Source: Pistricoccus aurantiacus (GTDB lineage Bacteria > Pseudomonadota > Gammaproteobacteria > Pseudomonadales > Halomonadaceae). From it: 64,000 nucleotides of DNA. Below are positions 39,850 through 49,394 of the stretch, one piece after another. Under the pieces are notes generated by a model, which worked only from the letters and a program-made list of their open reading frames with translations, searched no databases and was not told the DNA's origin. The DNA lies in contig NZ_CP042382.1 in the NCBI RefSeq assembly GCF_007954585.1, forward strand, positions 558,001 through 622,000. The letters run 5' to 3'. The translations under genes and the position numbers were made by a program. Position 1 is the stretch's first letter. Every line of letters begins with the position of its first letter.

Positions 39850-41256
39850 TCAACAGCTGTAGTACATATCGAATTCGATGGGATGCGTAGCCATGCGTAG
39901 CCGCTCCACATCCTCGTACTTGAGCTGGATATAGGCGTCGATCATGTCGTCGGTGAACACGCCGCCTTCGGTCAAGAAAGCACGATCCTCGTTCAAGGCC
40001 TCCAGCGCCTGCTCCAGACTGCTGGCCACCGTCGGCACGGCCTTGCCTTCCTCCGGCGGCAGGTCGTAGAGGTTCTTGTCCATGGCATCCCCGGGATGAA
40101 GCTTGTTCTTGATGCCGTCGATACCCGCCATCAGCATGGCCGCAAACGCCAGATACGGGTTAGCGGTCGGGTCCGGGAAGCGGGTCTCGACCCGCTTGCC
40201 CTTGGGGCTCGCGGTATAGGGAATACGAATGGAGGCACTGCGATTGCGGGCGCTGTAGGCCAGCATCACCGGCGCCTCGAAGCCCGGCACCAGGCGCTTG
40301 TAGGAGTTGGTGGAGGCGTTGGTAAAGGCGTTCAGGGCCCGGGCATGCTTGATGATGCCGCCGATATAGAAAAGCGCCATCTCGGAGAGCCCGGCGTACT
40401 CGTCACCGGCGAACTGGTTGCTGCCATCCTTCCAGAAGGACTGGTGAATGTGCATGCCGCTACCGTTGTCGCCAACCAGTGGCTTAGGCATGAAGGTGGC
40501 GGTCTTGCCATAGGCGTGAGCCACGTTGTGGATCACGTACTTCATTTCCTGGACTTCGTCCGCCTTCTTCACCAGAGTGTTGAACTTCACCCCGATCTCG
40601 TTCTGACCGGCGGTGGAGACTTCATGGTGGTGCACCTCGACGCTCTGGCCGATCGCCTCCAAGGTGTTGCACATGGCGCCACGAATATCGTGAAAGCTGT
40701 CCACCGGCGGCACCGGGAAGTAGCCACCCTTGACCCGCGGTCGGTGGCCCAGGTTGCCACCCTCCAGCGCCCGGTCCGTCGACCAGGCGCCCTCTTCCGA
40801 GGAAATCTTGAACATGGAGCCTTCGATGTCGGTCTTGAAGTGCACTTCGTCGAAGATGAAGAATTCCGGCTCCGGGCCGAAAAAAGCGGTGTCCCCCAGG
40901 CCGGTGGACTGCAGGTAGGCTTCCGCGCGCTTGGCGATGGACCGCGGATCCCGCTCGTAGCCCTGCATGGTGGCGGGCTCGATAACATCGCAGCGAAGAA
41001 TCAGGGTGGCATCCTCGGTGAACGGGTCCAGAAAACCGCTGCCGTCTTCCGGCATCAAGATCATGTCGGACTCGTTGATGCCTTTCCAGCCGGACATGGA
41101 AGACCCGTCGAACATCTGGCCGTTCTCGAAGAACTCCTCATCGATGTCCCGGGCAGGAATCGTGACGTGCTGTTCCTTGCCGTGGGTATCGGTGAAGCGC
41201 AGATCGATCCACCTGATATCGTGCTCTTCGATCAAGGCGAGGGTCTTGTCAGCCAT
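39850..41256 (-). CDS. glnA: Glutamine synthetase, type I
   Basis: Condenses ammonia and glutamate to glutamine. The 468-residue subunit has the [12 protein letters not shown] signature, the ATP-binding [19 protein letters not shown] motif, the glutamate loop around [13 protein letters not shown] and the adenylylation site NLYDLPPEE near residue 397, so it is of the GlnE-regulated kind. A sigma-54 promoter and an NtrC enhancer lie upstream on the same strand. Confidence 0.98.
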   Translation of the reverse strand: MADKTLALIEEHDIRWIDLRFTDTHGKEQHVTIPARDIDEEFFENGQMFDGSSMSGWKGINESDMILMPEDGSGFLDPFTEDATLILRCDVIEPATMQGYERDPRSIAKRAEAYLQSTGLGDTAFFGPEPEFFIFDEVHFKTDIEGSMFKISSEEGAWSTDRALEGGNLGHRPRVKGGYFPVPPVDSFHDIRGAMCNTLEAIGQSVEVHHHEVSTAGQNEIGVKFNTLVKKADEVQEMKYVIHNVAHAYGKTATFMPKPLVGDNGSGMHIHQSFWKDGSNQFAGDEYAGLSEMALFYIGGIIKHARALNAFTNASTNSYKRLVPGFEAPVMLAYSARNRSASIRIPYTASPKGKRVETRFPDPTANPYLAFAAMLMAGIDGIKNKLHPGDAMDKNLYDLPPEEGKAVPTVASSLEQALEALNEDRAFLTEGGVFTDDMIDAYIQLKYEDVERLRMATHPIEFDMYYSC

Positions 41257-41379
41257 AACTTGCTCCCATATAGAGGGTAATATTGCCGACGCATGTCGCC
41301 GGCCCGGTCAATCCAAGGGGGCCTAGCATGCCACGCCGGCAACGAGTTTGGAAAAAATGCTGCCCGTTGCCATATCCTT

Positions 41380-41395
41380 AGCACAAATCGTGCCA
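41380..41395 (-). promoter_or_regulatory. Sigma-54 promoter of glnA
   Basis: On the minus strand TGGCACGATTTGTGCT fits the -24/-12 consensus TGGCAC-N5-TTGCA well: the GG at -24 and the GC at -12 have the required spacing. It lies about 125 bp before the glnA start. Confidence 0.82.
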
Positions 41396-41490
41396 ACTTC
41401 ATAAACCCGTGAAATTTTAGAGACTTGCCATTCCCCAACGCCGAGGATTCCGACGCGAATCGGTTTTTTTCGGTTATCGCCCCGCCAAAC

Positions 41491-41506
41491 GCACCAACAT
41501 AGTGCA
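41491..41506. promoter_or_regulatory. NtrC enhancer site upstream of glnA
   Basis: GCACCAACATAGTGCA closely resembles the E. coli glnA site GCACCAACATGGTGC. It is placed about 100 bp upstream of the sigma-54 promoter, the usual enhancer position. Confidence 0.82.
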
Positions 41507-41798
41507 AGTAGATTCATTCAAGCACCACTTTAGGGCATGGTGGGGCATCGATTTCGTGTACCTGGTTCTTTACACTGACTTGATGTAATGAAGTTTTCCC
41601 TTCTCCCAGGGGGAACTAAATTTCATTTAAATGGCCAATTGCTACTGTTGGAAAATAAAGGCTACATATTATTACGTGATCCTTTATTAATTGAGCGTTT
41701 CCTGGTGCGCGTCTCCCAGAATCATTCCCCATGCGCCACTTGAAACCTTGCCCAATGAATCAAGGCTTGTCCTAGAACGCCCTAGAAGCGATCTGTCG

Positions 41799-42344
41799 AT
41801 GAACGGTTATTGTGTCATTATCGATGCCCATCTCCTGGAGCCTCGCCTGCTGCGCTGTCTGGCGATGGTGCGTCGTGTCTTTCGCTCCCATGTCAGCCAG
41901 GTGGAACTCAATCTCGTTGCTAAAACCCGCAGTGACGAGCTCGAGAAAATCGCTCGCTATTTCAATGCTCGACTGGAAATAATCAACCAGCCCACCGCGG
42001 GAGCACGCCTGAACGCCGCCGCCCGGGATACCACTCAGGAACTTCTGGTGTTTCCCGGCCATTGCGGCCGATTCAAGAAGAATGCCTTGGTGCGTAACCG
42101 CGAGCTCTTCAAGGAGCGAGGCTGGGACGCGGCTGTACTAAGTCCCCAGGAGAAAGGGCTTTTCGAACGCTTCAACCGCCTGTGGCTGCGCCAGGATTCT
42201 CAACCGCTGAGCACACTTTGCGTGAGTCGCGAATGGTTCGAGCGTATCGGCGGCTTCGATGCTCAGCTGGAGGCGAGCGCCTATCAGGATCTGCTGTCTC
42301 GCTTGCTGGCCTGCAACGCCCATGTCATCGAGCTTGCGCTCTAG
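41799..42344 (+). CDS. Glycosyltransferase-like protein (GT-A fragment), function unknown
   Basis: A 181-residue protein. It starts with a Rossmann-like strand GYCVIIDAHLLEPRLLRCL. Segments such as NQPTAGARLNAAARDTTQELLVFPG and a C-terminal VSREWFERIGGFDAQLEASAYQDLLSRLL recall GT2 enzymes: the GGFD-x-ED region is recognisable, but the central DxD motif is missing. It may be a degenerate or non-catalytic relative. It stands alone between glnA and typA; the ATG at 41799 is the first that opens the fold. Confidence 0.6.
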   Translation: MNGYCVIIDAHLLEPRLLRCLAMVRRVFRSHVSQVELNLVAKTRSDELEKIARYFNARLEIINQPTAGARLNAAARDTTQELLVFPGHCGRFKKNALVRNRELFKERGWDAAVLSPQEKGLFERFNRLWLRQDSQPLSTLCVSREWFERIGGFDAQLEASAYQDLLSRLLACNAHVIELAL

Positions 42345-42520
42345 CCAACATTCATCACGACGGTTTTCGCAGAGGTTGTTGGCGATTCGATGCGCCAGCA
42401 GGCCCTATCCGCCTTTTTTGCGTGGTTTTTACGCCTTTACATGGCTTTTGCGGCAAAACGCTGGTAGCTAGATAGGCGCCAATACTATAATGCCGGCCAA
42501 TTTTCCAGCAGGATCTTTCA

Positions 42521-44350
42521 GTGATCGAGAATCTTCGTAACATCGCCATCATCGCCCATGTCGACCACGGCAAGACGACTCTGGTCGACAAACTCCTGAG
42601 CCAGTCCGGCACGCTGGACCGCAAGACGGAAGGCCAGGAGCGGGTGATGGATTCCAGTGACCAGGAGCGTGAACGCGGCATCACCATCCTGGCCAAGAAC
42701 ACCGCGATTCGCTGGCAGGCCCCGAAGGACGATCGGATCTATCATATCAATATCGTCGACACCCCGGGGCACGCGGATTTTGGCGGCGAGGTGGAACGAG
42801 TGATGTCGATGGTCGATTCGGTTCTGCTGCTGGTGGACGCGGTGGACGGCCCCATGCCCCAGACTCGCTTCGTCACCCAGAAAGCCTTTGCCCAGGGGCT
42901 GAAGCCGATCGTGGTGGTCAACAAGATCGACCGCCCCGGCGCCCGTCCGGACTGGGTCATCGATCAGATTTTCGATCTGTTCGACAATCTGGGCGCCTCC
43001 GACGAGCAGCTCGATTTCCCGATCATCTACTGCTCGGCGCTCAACGGCATCGCCGGTCCGGAACCGGATCAACTGGCGGATGACATGACGCCGATGTTCC
43101 AGTCCATCGTCGATATCGTCGAACCGCCCCAGGTGGAACTGGACGGACCTTTCCAGATGCAGATTTCCGCGCTGGATTACTCGAGCTACGTCGGCGTCAT
43201 CGGCCTGGGTCGCATCAAGCGCGGCGCGGTCAGTCCCAACCAGCAGATCAGTGTAATCGGCGTGGACGGCAAGACCCGCAAGGGCAAGATCGGCCAGGTG
43301 ATGACCCACCTGGGGCTCGAACGGGTGCAGACGGACAAGGCCACCGCCGGGGATATCGTCTGCGTCACCGGCATCGACGATTTATCCATTTCCGATACCC
43401 TTTGCGATCCCGCCGCGATGGAGGCGCTGCCGCCGCTTTCCGTGGACCAGCCTACCGTCTCCATGACCTTTCAGGTCAATGATTCGCCCTTCGCCGGACG
43501 AGACGGCAAGTACGTCACCAGCCGCAACATCAAGGACCGCCTCGAGCAGGAGTTGATCCACAACGTGGCGCTGCGGGTAGAGCAAGGCGACACCCCGGAA
43601 AAGTTCAAGGTATCCGGGCGGGGCGAGCTCCATCTTTCGGTGCTGATCGAGACCATGCGCCGTGAAGGCTTCGAGCTTGCGGTGGGACGTCCGGAGGTGA
43701 TCATTCGCGAGATCGACGGGGTCAAGCAGGAGCCCTACGAGGAAGTCATCGTCGACTGCGAGGAACAGCACCAGGGCGCCATCATGGAGGAACTCGGCTA
43801 TCGCAAGGGCGAGCTGACCAACATGAACCCGGACGGCAAGGGCCGTGTGCGCCTGGACTTCATCATACCGGCACGCGGGCTGATCGGCTTTCGCGGCCAG
43901 TTCCTGACACTGACCTCCGGTACCGGTATTCTGACCAGCCGTTTCGATCATTACGGCGAACTCAAGCCGGACGCTTCCATCGAACGGCGCAACGGCGTGC
44001 TGGTTTCCATGGTGCCCGGCAAGGCCCTGGCCTATGCGCTCTACGCCCTGCAGGAACGTGGCAAGCTGATCATCGATCACGGCACCGAGGTCTACGAAGG
44101 CATGCTGGTAGGGATCAACAATCGCGCCAACGACATGGTGGTCAACCCCACCAAGGGCAAGAAGCTCGACAACATGCGCGCCTCCGGCAACGACGAGAAC
44201 ATCGTGCTGACCCCGCCGGTGCGCTTCAGTCTCGAGCAGGCCATCGAATTCCTCGATGACGACGAGCTGGTGGAAGTCACCCCGAGCCATATTCGTCTGC
44301 GCAAGAAGCACCTGACGGAAAACGAACGCAAGCGCGCCGCCAAGAAATAA
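42521..44350 (+). CDS. typA: Ribosome-associated GTPase TypA/BipA
   Basis: Translational GTPase that supports ribosome assembly and stress growth. The 609 residues show G1 [10 protein letters not shown]2 around [14 protein letters not shown]3 [12 protein letters not shown]4 NKIDRPGA and G5 SALNG, followed by the EF-G-like domains and the BipA-specific C-terminal region ([16 protein letters not shown]-like loop). Translation begins at GTG 42521. A clear terminator follows. Confidence 0.98.
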   Translation: MIENLRNIAIIAHVDHGKTTLVDKLLSQSGTLDRKTEGQERVMDSSDQERERGITILAKNTAIRWQAPKDDRIYHINIVDTPGHADFGGEVERVMSMVDSVLLLVDAVDGPMPQTRFVTQKAFAQGLKPIVVVNKIDRPGARPDWVIDQIFDLFDNLGASDEQLDFPIIYCSALNGIAGPEPDQLADDMTPMFQSIVDIVEPPQVELDGPFQMQISALDYSSYVGVIGLGRIKRGAVSPNQQISVIGVDGKTRKGKIGQVMTHLGLERVQTDKATAGDIVCVTGIDDLSISDTLCDPAAMEALPPLSVDQPTVSMTFQVNDSPFAGRDGKYVTSRNIKDRLEQELIHNVALRVEQGDTPEKFKVSGRGELHLSVLIETMRREGFELAVGRPEVIIREIDGVKQEPYEEVIVDCEEQHQGAIMEELGYRKGELTNMNPDGKGRVRLDFIIPARGLIGFRGQFLTLTSGTGILTSRFDHYGELKPDASIERRNGVLVSMVPGKALAYALYALQERGKLIIDHGTEVYEGMLVGINNRANDMVVNPTKGKKLDNMRASGNDENIVLTPPVRFSLEQAIEFLDDDELVEVTPSHIRLRKKHLTENERKRAAKK

Positions 44351-44368
44351 GCGGTACCGCTCACGACC

Positions 44369-44393
44369 CACCCGCCTTGTTGGCGGGTTTTTA
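44369..44393 (+). terminator. Intrinsic terminator of typA
   Basis: CCCGCC pairs with GGCGGG around a short loop and is followed by TTTTTAT, about 20 bp after the typA stop. Confidence 0.88.
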
Positions 44394-44482
44394 TGGGCTG
44401 CCAAACGCGGTTTGCGATTCTTCTTTCACCTGCCTAGGCTCAAGCGACCATCTCATCAAGAAAAACCGACAGGGAAAGAGTC

Positions 44483-45793
44483 ATGATCAAACATCGTGTA
44501 ATGTCATCATTGCCGCGTCCACTGGTTGCCGCCTTTGGCCTGGCCTGCGCCGCCGGCCTGTCGGCTTCCACCGTGTCCGCGGCTTCACCGACGCAGCAGG
44601 AAGTGCTCGAGGCGGTTTCCAAGCAGGAACAACCCTTTCTCGACACCCTGGAAACCCTGGTCAATATCGATTCCGGCACCGGCGATACCCAAGGTCTGAG
44701 AGCGGTCGAAGAATTGCTCAAGGAACGCCTGCGGGAACTCGGTGCCGAGGTGGAAACCCGCCCGGCGCCGAAATTCGGCGGCAACACCGTCGTCGGCACT
44801 CTGGAAGGCAGCGGCGACCGGGCCATCATGCTGATGATTCACTACGACACCGTGTTCGAGGAGGGGGAGGCGGAAAAACGCGGATTTCGCACCGAGGACG
44901 GCCGCGCCTATGGCCCCGGAGTCGCGGACGCCAAGGGCGGCGTGGCGATGATCCTGTACACCCTGGAAGCACTAAAGGCGCTCGATTTCGATGACTATGG
45001 CAAGCTCACCGTCGTCTTCAATCCGGACGAGGAGAAAGGCTCCCTCGGTTCTCGGGATGTGATCGGCGAGCTGGCGGCGGACCAGGATGCGGTGCTGGTG
45101 TACGAGCCCTCCTTCAGCCCGGATGGCGCGGATGCGGTCACCGTGGTGACCAAGGGCATCAACTATGTATTTCTCGATGTCACCGGACGCTCCTCCCACG
45201 CGGGCAGCGCCCCGGAAAAGGGCCGCAACGCGGTGATGGAGCTGTCCCACCAGCTGCTGCAACTCGACGAGCTAGGCGACGCGGACAAGAAGACCACTCT
45301 GAACTGGACCATCGTCGAAGGCGGCAGCAAGCGCAACGTGATTCCCGAAAACGCCCGTGCGGAAGGCGATATGCGCTATTTCGCGCCGGGAGAATACGAG
45401 CGGGTCATGAACGAGGCGCAGGAGATCACTAAGAACAAGCTGATCGATGACACCCAGGTGGAGTTTCGTATCGAAAAAGGACGCCCGCCGATGCCTGACA
45501 ACCCTCAGACTCAGGCGCTGGCGGAGCAGGCCAAACAGATTTATCAAGAGTTGGACCGCGACCTGAAAGCGGTGGAAATCGGCGGCGGCACCGATGCGGC
45601 CTACGCCTACAACCCGGATGCCGCCAAGCCCGCGGTGCTGGAATCCCTGGGTGTGGTGGGCGGCAATGCCCATAGCCCGGATGAATACGCGGAGCTCGAG
45701 AGCATCGTACCCAGGCTTTATCTCTCTACGCGCATGGTCATGGCGCTTTCCGATTCATCGAAGTCGAGCGAACCGGAAAGCACCGATCGGTAA
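44483..45793 (+). CDS. M20 family metallopeptidase (glutamate carboxypeptidase-like)
   Basis: Exported zinc hydrolase of 436 residues, related to carboxypeptidase G2, which removes C-terminal glutamate from folates and peptides. A signal peptide (to about residue 33, TVSAAS) is followed by the first zinc ligand region MIHYDTVFEEG, then GPGVADAKGGVAM, the catalytic FNPDEEKGSLGSR and the dimerisation domain with TGRSSHAGSAPEKGRNAV. The last His ligand is in GGNAHSPDEYAEL. Substrate is inferred from family. Confidence 0.9.
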   Translation: MIKHRVMSSLPRPLVAAFGLACAAGLSASTVSAASPTQQEVLEAVSKQEQPFLDTLETLVNIDSGTGDTQGLRAVEELLKERLRELGAEVETRPAPKFGGNTVVGTLEGSGDRAIMLMIHYDTVFEEGEAEKRGFRTEDGRAYGPGVADAKGGVAMILYTLEALKALDFDDYGKLTVVFNPDEEKGSLGSRDVIGELAADQDAVLVYEPSFSPDGADAVTVVTKGINYVFLDVTGRSSHAGSAPEKGRNAVMELSHQLLQLDELGDADKKTTLNWTIVEGGSKRNVIPENARAEGDMRYFAPGEYERVMNEAQEITKNKLIDDTQVEFRIEKGRPPMPDNPQTQALAEQAKQIYQELDRDLKAVEIGGGTDAAYAYNPDAAKPAVLESLGVVGGNAHSPDEYAELESIVPRLYLSTRMVMALSDSSKSSEPESTDR

Positions 45794-45811
45794 CAGAAAG
45801 ACGCCTGGTGC

Positions 45812-45839
45812 AAGCCCGCTTTTACAGTGGGCTTTTTTG
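45812..45839 (+). terminator. Intrinsic terminator of the M20 peptidase gene
   Basis: AAGCCC pairs with GGGCTT around an 11-base loop, followed by TTTTTTG; 18 bp after the stop. Confidence 0.85.
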
Positions 45840-45920
45840 TTGCCCGGGAAAAAGGCTAAGCTAAGACCATGTTCGTGCTGACAAAGTACGGCGAATCACA
45901 ACCCAACAGGAGAAGCGCTC

Positions 45921-46244
45921 ATGAATCGGCATAAACACGTGGAATGGGACGATCCGGGCAACAACAGCGTATTGAAGTTCTACGAGCGTGACCCCCAGGA
46001 TTATGTCGAGCCCCATCCCGGCAGCATCATTACCGCGATTTACGAAGGTTTCACGGTGCGGGTGCGAGTCGAGGCTTTCGTCGACGGCGATACCAGCATC
46101 GGCGAGGTTGTCGCGCTGATCAATCCCCGCAGCGGTGAACGCAAGAAAACCCACAGCAAGCTCGAGGTGGGCGATATGGTTCGCGTGCCGGATGCCATGC
46201 GCTCCATGGATCGACGCGATCCGGATGTTGAAAACAAGCACTGA
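45921..46244 (+). CDS. Conserved hypothetical protein
   Basis: A 107-residue soluble protein with alternating charged and beta-forming segments (IITAIYEGFTVRVRVEAFVDGDTSIGEVVALI) and a basic tail ending DVENKH. It has no signal peptide or membrane segment. AGGAGAAG precedes the ATG. I recognise no domain; the compact beta-rich core with a KLEVGDMVRVP ending suggests a small barrel. Confidence 0.7.
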   Translation: MNRHKHVEWDDPGNNSVLKFYERDPQDYVEPHPGSIITAIYEGFTVRVRVEAFVDGDTSIGEVVALINPRSGERKKTHSKLEVGDMVRVPDAMRSMDRRDPDVENKH

Positions 46245-46325
46245 CACCAGAAGAAGTTTCATGCAAGCGTTGGATATCCTTCGCCGACGTCCGCATGCCC
46301 GCATCGATTCACGACTACGCTGATA

Positions 46326-46358
46326 AATACCGCCGTGTGCCGCAGGCGGTATTCTTTT
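46326..46358 (+). terminator. Intrinsic terminator after the hypothetical gene
   Basis: AATACCGCC pairs perfectly with GGCGGTATT around a 10-base loop, followed by CTTTTG, about 80 bp past the stop at 46244 and before the symporter gene. Confidence 0.8.
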
Positions 46359-46401
46359 GCGGCAAACCCCGTTCAAGCACGATACTCGAAGGAGACAGCT
46401 T

Positions 46402-47649
46402 ATGGCAGCGGATTCCTCCCCCGGCCTGTGGCGGCGCATTCCTCTATGGCAGAAGATTATCGCCGGCCTGATCCTTGGCGCCTTGGTAGGCGCGCTGATG
46501 GGCGAAAATGCCGGCATATTCAAACCCTTGGGCGATATCTTCATCAGCGCCATCAAGATGCTGATCGTGCCGCTGGTGTTCTCGACCCTGGTGGTAGGCA
46601 TCACCGCCATGCGCGATCCCCAGAAGATGGGGCGCATCGGCGCCCGCACCATCGTGCTCTATTTGATCACCACTGCTTTCGCCATCGCCATCGGCCTGCT
46701 GGCCTCGACGATCTTCCAGCCTGGCGCCGGTCTCGACATGAGTTTCGATACCCCGGTGGAATCCGAGGAGGCGCCATCCCTGGTGGAAATCCTCGTCAAT
46801 CTGGTGCCTCAGAACCCCATCGATGCCCTGGCGGAAGGCAATATCCTGCAGATCATCGTCTTCGCCATGGGCCTGGGAATCTCCCTGATGCTGATCGGCG
46901 AGAAAGGCGAGCCGGTAGTGCAGGTCTTCGAAAGCTTCGCCGAAGCCATGTACAAGCTCACGGAAATCGTCATGGCCTTCGCTCCCTTCGGCGTGTTCGG
47001 CCTGATCGCCTTCGTCGCCGGCAACTACGGGCTGGAAGTGCTGCTGCCCCTGGCCAAGGTAATCGGCGTGGCCTACCTGGCCAGCATCGTGCATGTGCTG
47101 GTGGTCTACAGCGGTATGCTGGTCTTGTTGGGCCGGCTCAACCCGGTGCGCTACTTGATGGGCATTCTCGACGCTTTGGTGGTCGCCTACTCCTCCGCGT
47201 CGTCTTCCGGCACGCTGCCGATATCAATACGCTGCGCGCAGAAGAATCTGGGAGTTTCCGAAGGGGTTTCCGGCTTCGTGCTGCCGGTAGGCGCCACCAT
47301 CAACATGGACGGCACCGCGCTTTACCAGGGCGTAGTCACCCTGTTCATCGCCCAGTTGCTCGGCGTCGATCTCAGCCTGACGGATTACGGCATGATTATC
47401 GTCACCGGCACGCTCGCCTCCATCGGCACCGCAGGCGTGCCCGGCGCTGGTCTGATCATGCTTTCCATCGTCATGGCTCAGGTCGGCCTGCCCCTGGAAG
47501 CCATCGCGGTGGTCGCGGGAATCGACCGCATCCTCGACATGGCGCGCACCTCGGTGAATGTCGCAGGCGATCTGATGGTGACCACGCTCGTAGGTAAAAG
47601 CGAAGGCGAACTGGACTTGGAGATCTACAATTCGCCCAATAAAGCATGA
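46402..47649 (+). CDS. Dicarboxylate/amino acid:cation symporter (DAACS)
   Basis: Inner-membrane carrier of 415 residues of the GltP/DctA family. It shows eight hydrophobic segments, the serine-rich hairpin SSASSSGTLPI, the substrate/cation motif GATINMDGTALYQG and the second hairpin GTAGVPGAGLIML, ending with RILDMARTSVNVAGD. Likely substrates are glutamate, aspartate or C4-dicarboxylates. The ATG at 46402 has AAGGAG seven bases upstream. Confidence 0.93.
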   Translation: MAADSSPGLWRRIPLWQKIIAGLILGALVGALMGENAGIFKPLGDIFISAIKMLIVPLVFSTLVVGITAMRDPQKMGRIGARTIVLYLITTAFAIAIGLLASTIFQPGAGLDMSFDTPVESEEAPSLVEILVNLVPQNPIDALAEGNILQIIVFAMGLGISLMLIGEKGEPVVQVFESFAEAMYKLTEIVMAFAPFGVFGLIAFVAGNYGLEVLLPLAKVIGVAYLASIVHVLVVYSGMLVLLGRLNPVRYLMGILDALVVAYSSASSSGTLPISIRCAQKNLGVSEGVSGFVLPVGATINMDGTALYQGVVTLFIAQLLGVDLSLTDYGMIIVTGTLASIGTAGVPGAGLIMLSIVMAQVGLPLEAIAVVAGIDRILDMARTSVNVAGDLMVTTLVGKSEGELDLEIYNSPNKA

Positions 47650-47873
47650 AAAATTTAATAAAAAAGAATTATTTTTATTAAAAATACTGGCACTATGCCA
47701 TTTAGGTGTATAAGTTTTGTACATCTCTCGACGGCAAGCTCAAGCCTCCAAATGAACTCTCGCAGCAAAAATTGCTGCATGCCCGGCACCCCCGCCGGGT
47801 TTTTTTTGTTCTTCAAAAAAACCTCGATGGCTTCTATGCTGATAACGTCACTCATAACGAAGGAGACGTTGAC
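47650..47873. other. Hairpin-rich intergenic region before the metallothionein gene
   Basis: An AT-rich 11-bp inverted repeat (TTTAATAAAAA with TTTTTATTAAA, 47654-47682) follows the symporter stop. Next come the small palindrome TGGCACTATGCCA (47688-47700), the hairpin GCAGCAAAAATTGCTGC (47762-47778) and a terminator (47782-47808). The metallothionein ribosome site is about 50 bp further on. It could hold a small RNA or an attenuated leader. Confidence 0.55.
47782..47808 (+). terminator. Strong intrinsic terminator upstream of the metallothionein gene
   Basis: CCCGGC pairs with GCCGGG around a short C-rich loop and runs into eight T residues. It lies 133 bp after the symporter stop and only 66 bp before the metallothionein ATG. 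Confidence 0.88.
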
Positions 47874-48035
47874 ATGGCAGACAAGGAAACCTGCGCATGC
47901 CCGAAATGCGACTGCGAGGTCAATCAGGATCAGGCGGTAACCGCCGGCGGCAAGACTTACTGCTGTGATGCCTGTGCCAGTGGGCATGAAAACGGTGAGA
48001 AGTGCCAGCATGAAGGCTGCAACTGCGACGCCTGA
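47874..48035 (+). CDS. Small metallothionein
   Basis: A 53-residue protein with ten cysteines (positions 7, 9, 12, 14, 30, 31, 34, 44, 49 and 51) and two histidines, laid out as CACPKCDC, YCCDAC and CQHEGCNC. This is the bacterial SmtA/BmtA-type metallothionein pattern, which binds zinc, cadmium or copper in the cytoplasm. AAGGAG precedes the ATG. Confidence 0.92.
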   Translation: MADKETCACPKCDCEVNQDQAVTAGGKTYCCDACASGHENGEKCQHEGCNCDA

Positions 48036-48082
48036 CCAGCGTCGCTCCCATTCATTCCGCTGACGAAACGCCAGGAGAAAGG

Positions 48083-48259
48083 ATGCCTAAGCAAGCGCGC
48101 GTTGAACCGATACGCGATATCGGAGAACTCAAGGACAATATCGTTGGCTGGAACGTGATCGACGAAAGCCAGCCGGATAACGAAACGGTGGTTTCCAGCC
48201 ACGATACCGAGCAGGAAGCCATCAAGGCCGCCGAAGAGTTCGAGCAGCAAGAGACCTGA
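48083..48259 (+). CDS. Small acidic protein of unknown function
   Basis: A 58-residue reading frame with a good ribosome site (AGGAGAAAGG) and a terminator just beyond. It begins MPKQARVEPIRDIGELK, contains a short beta-like GWNVIDESQ segment and ends in an acidic helix, DTEQEAIKAAEEFEQQET. Codon use resembles its neighbours. I recognise no family; it may be cotranscribed with the metallothionein gene 47 bp upstream. Confidence 0.65.
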   Translation: MPKQARVEPIRDIGELKDNIVGWNVIDESQPDNETVVSSHDTEQEAIKAAEEFEQQET

Positions 48260-48283
48260 GCCAAGGATTCATTTCAAGACGAC

Positions 48284-48304
48284 AAGCCCCCGCCCGGGGG
48301 CTTT
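48284..48304 (+). terminator. Intrinsic terminator
   Basis: AAGCCCCC pairs with GGGGGCTT around GCCC, followed by TATC; the T-run is short but the stem is strong. Confidence 0.75.
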
Positions 48305-48349
48305 ATCATTGGCTGCCCATGAATCTTTATCCAATCGACGGGACACCTC

Positions 48350-49387
48350 ATGTCATTGATCGAATTACAAGGAGATCGCGCCGCTGTCGGGTTTGCCCAC
48401 GGTCAAGCGCTTGACGACAGGATTCATGACAGCCTCGCAGTCTACGAACGCCTGTTTGCGGATTTTGTCGGGCTCTCCTGGTCACAAGCGCGAAGCCAGG
48501 CGACTCGCTTTCTTCCAGCCATCGAACGCCACTTCCCGGACATTCTCGATGAGCTTCAGGGCATCGCCAAGGGCGCGAACCTGGATTTCGAGGATATCCT
48601 GGCGCTGAACTGCCGCAGCGAAATCGCTTTGACTCAATCCGGCGGCTGCTCCGCCCTTTCCCTATGGCACGAGGAAACTCAGTGGCTGGCCCAGAACTGG
48701 GACTGGCGGGCGGATCAGCAAAGGAACGTGGCGATACTCAGAATCACGATGGACGGCCAGGCGCCGTTGATCAGCGTCGGCGAGGCAGGCATGGTGGGCA
48801 AGATCGGTCTCAACGTCCACGGCATCGGCGTCTGCCTGAATGCCATCCGCTCCCAGACCTGCGGCGACGGCCTGCCGATTCATATCGCCCTGCGCAAGAT
48901 TCTAGAATGTCGGGATTTTGCCGCGGCACAACATATATTGCGCGAAGAACGCATCGCCTCCCCGGCGCATTTTCTGGTCGCAAGTCAAGACGGACAAGCC
49001 ATAGGTTTCGAGGTACATCCGGGCACGCCCGGCGAAATCGCCCCGCGAAATGGCACGGTGCTGCATACCAATCATCTGATCGATCCGATGACCACCGGCG
49101 AAATCGCCGACTTCCCCCGCCCGGATTCCCCGCTGCGGCTATCGCGACTGGAAACGCTGATGGAACGGCTCAATGCCACCACTCCCGGCGCTTTTTTCGA
49201 AGTACTCAGTGATCACGACAACGCTCCCTCCTCGATCTGCCGCCACATCAATCTCGAGGTGCCGGAAGCGGAACGCATGGAGACACTGTTCAGCGTGGTG
49301 ATGAACCTCAATCAGCGCCGTCTTTACCTGCGCATGGGCAAGCCCTGCGAAAGCGACGGAATGGAAACGTTCTCTTTGGAAATCTGA
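48350..49387 (+). CDS. C45 family autoproteolytic acyltransferase/hydrolase
   Basis: An Ntn-hydrolase of 345 residues related to acyl-CoA:6-aminopenicillanic acid acyltransferase. The precursor would self-cleave before the catalytic Cys in GGCSALSL near residue 98, downstream of the ILALNCRSEI segment. Further family blocks are WLAQNWDWR, GLNVHGIGVCLNAI and LHTNHL. Physiological substrates of bacterial members are largely unknown. hicAB lies downstream with its own promoter. Confidence 0.85.
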   Translation: MSLIELQGDRAAVGFAHGQALDDRIHDSLAVYERLFADFVGLSWSQARSQATRFLPAIERHFPDILDELQGIAKGANLDFEDILALNCRSEIALTQSGGCSALSLWHEETQWLAQNWDWRADQQRNVAILRITMDGQAPLISVGEAGMVGKIGLNVHGIGVCLNAIRSQTCGDGLPIHIALRKILECRDFAAAQHILREERIASPAHFLVASQDGQAIGFEVHPGTPGEIAPRNGTVLHTNHLIDPMTTGEIADFPRPDSPLRLSRLETLMERLNATTPGAFFEVLSDHDNAPSSICRHINLEVPEAERMETLFSVVMNLNQRRLYLRMGKPCESDGMETFSLEI

Positions 49388-49394
49388 TAGGAAG

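Larger units (their letters stand above)
41257..41798. promoter_or_regulatory. glnA promoter region and leader of the next gene
   Basis: About 540 bp without a convincing gene. It contains the glnA sigma-54 promoter and NtrC site annotated separately, a further NtrC half-site GCACCA at 41522, and an AT-rich stretch (41575-41690) that probably holds the promoter of the rightward gene at 41799. An upstream in-frame extension of that gene to 41691 exists but has no ribosome site. Confidence 0.7.

Noticed and set aside
40096-41280. 394-codon plus-strand frame opposite glnA
   Set aside because: Antisense to glnA and without any family resemblance.
46261-46323. 20-codon frame after the hypothetical gene at 45921
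   Set aside because: Too short to support, weak ribosome site, and it lies in the 3' region before a terminator.
47688-47700. Sigma-54 element suggested by TGGCAC
   Set aside because: The -12 GC is not at the right spacing; the sequence is simply a small palindrome.
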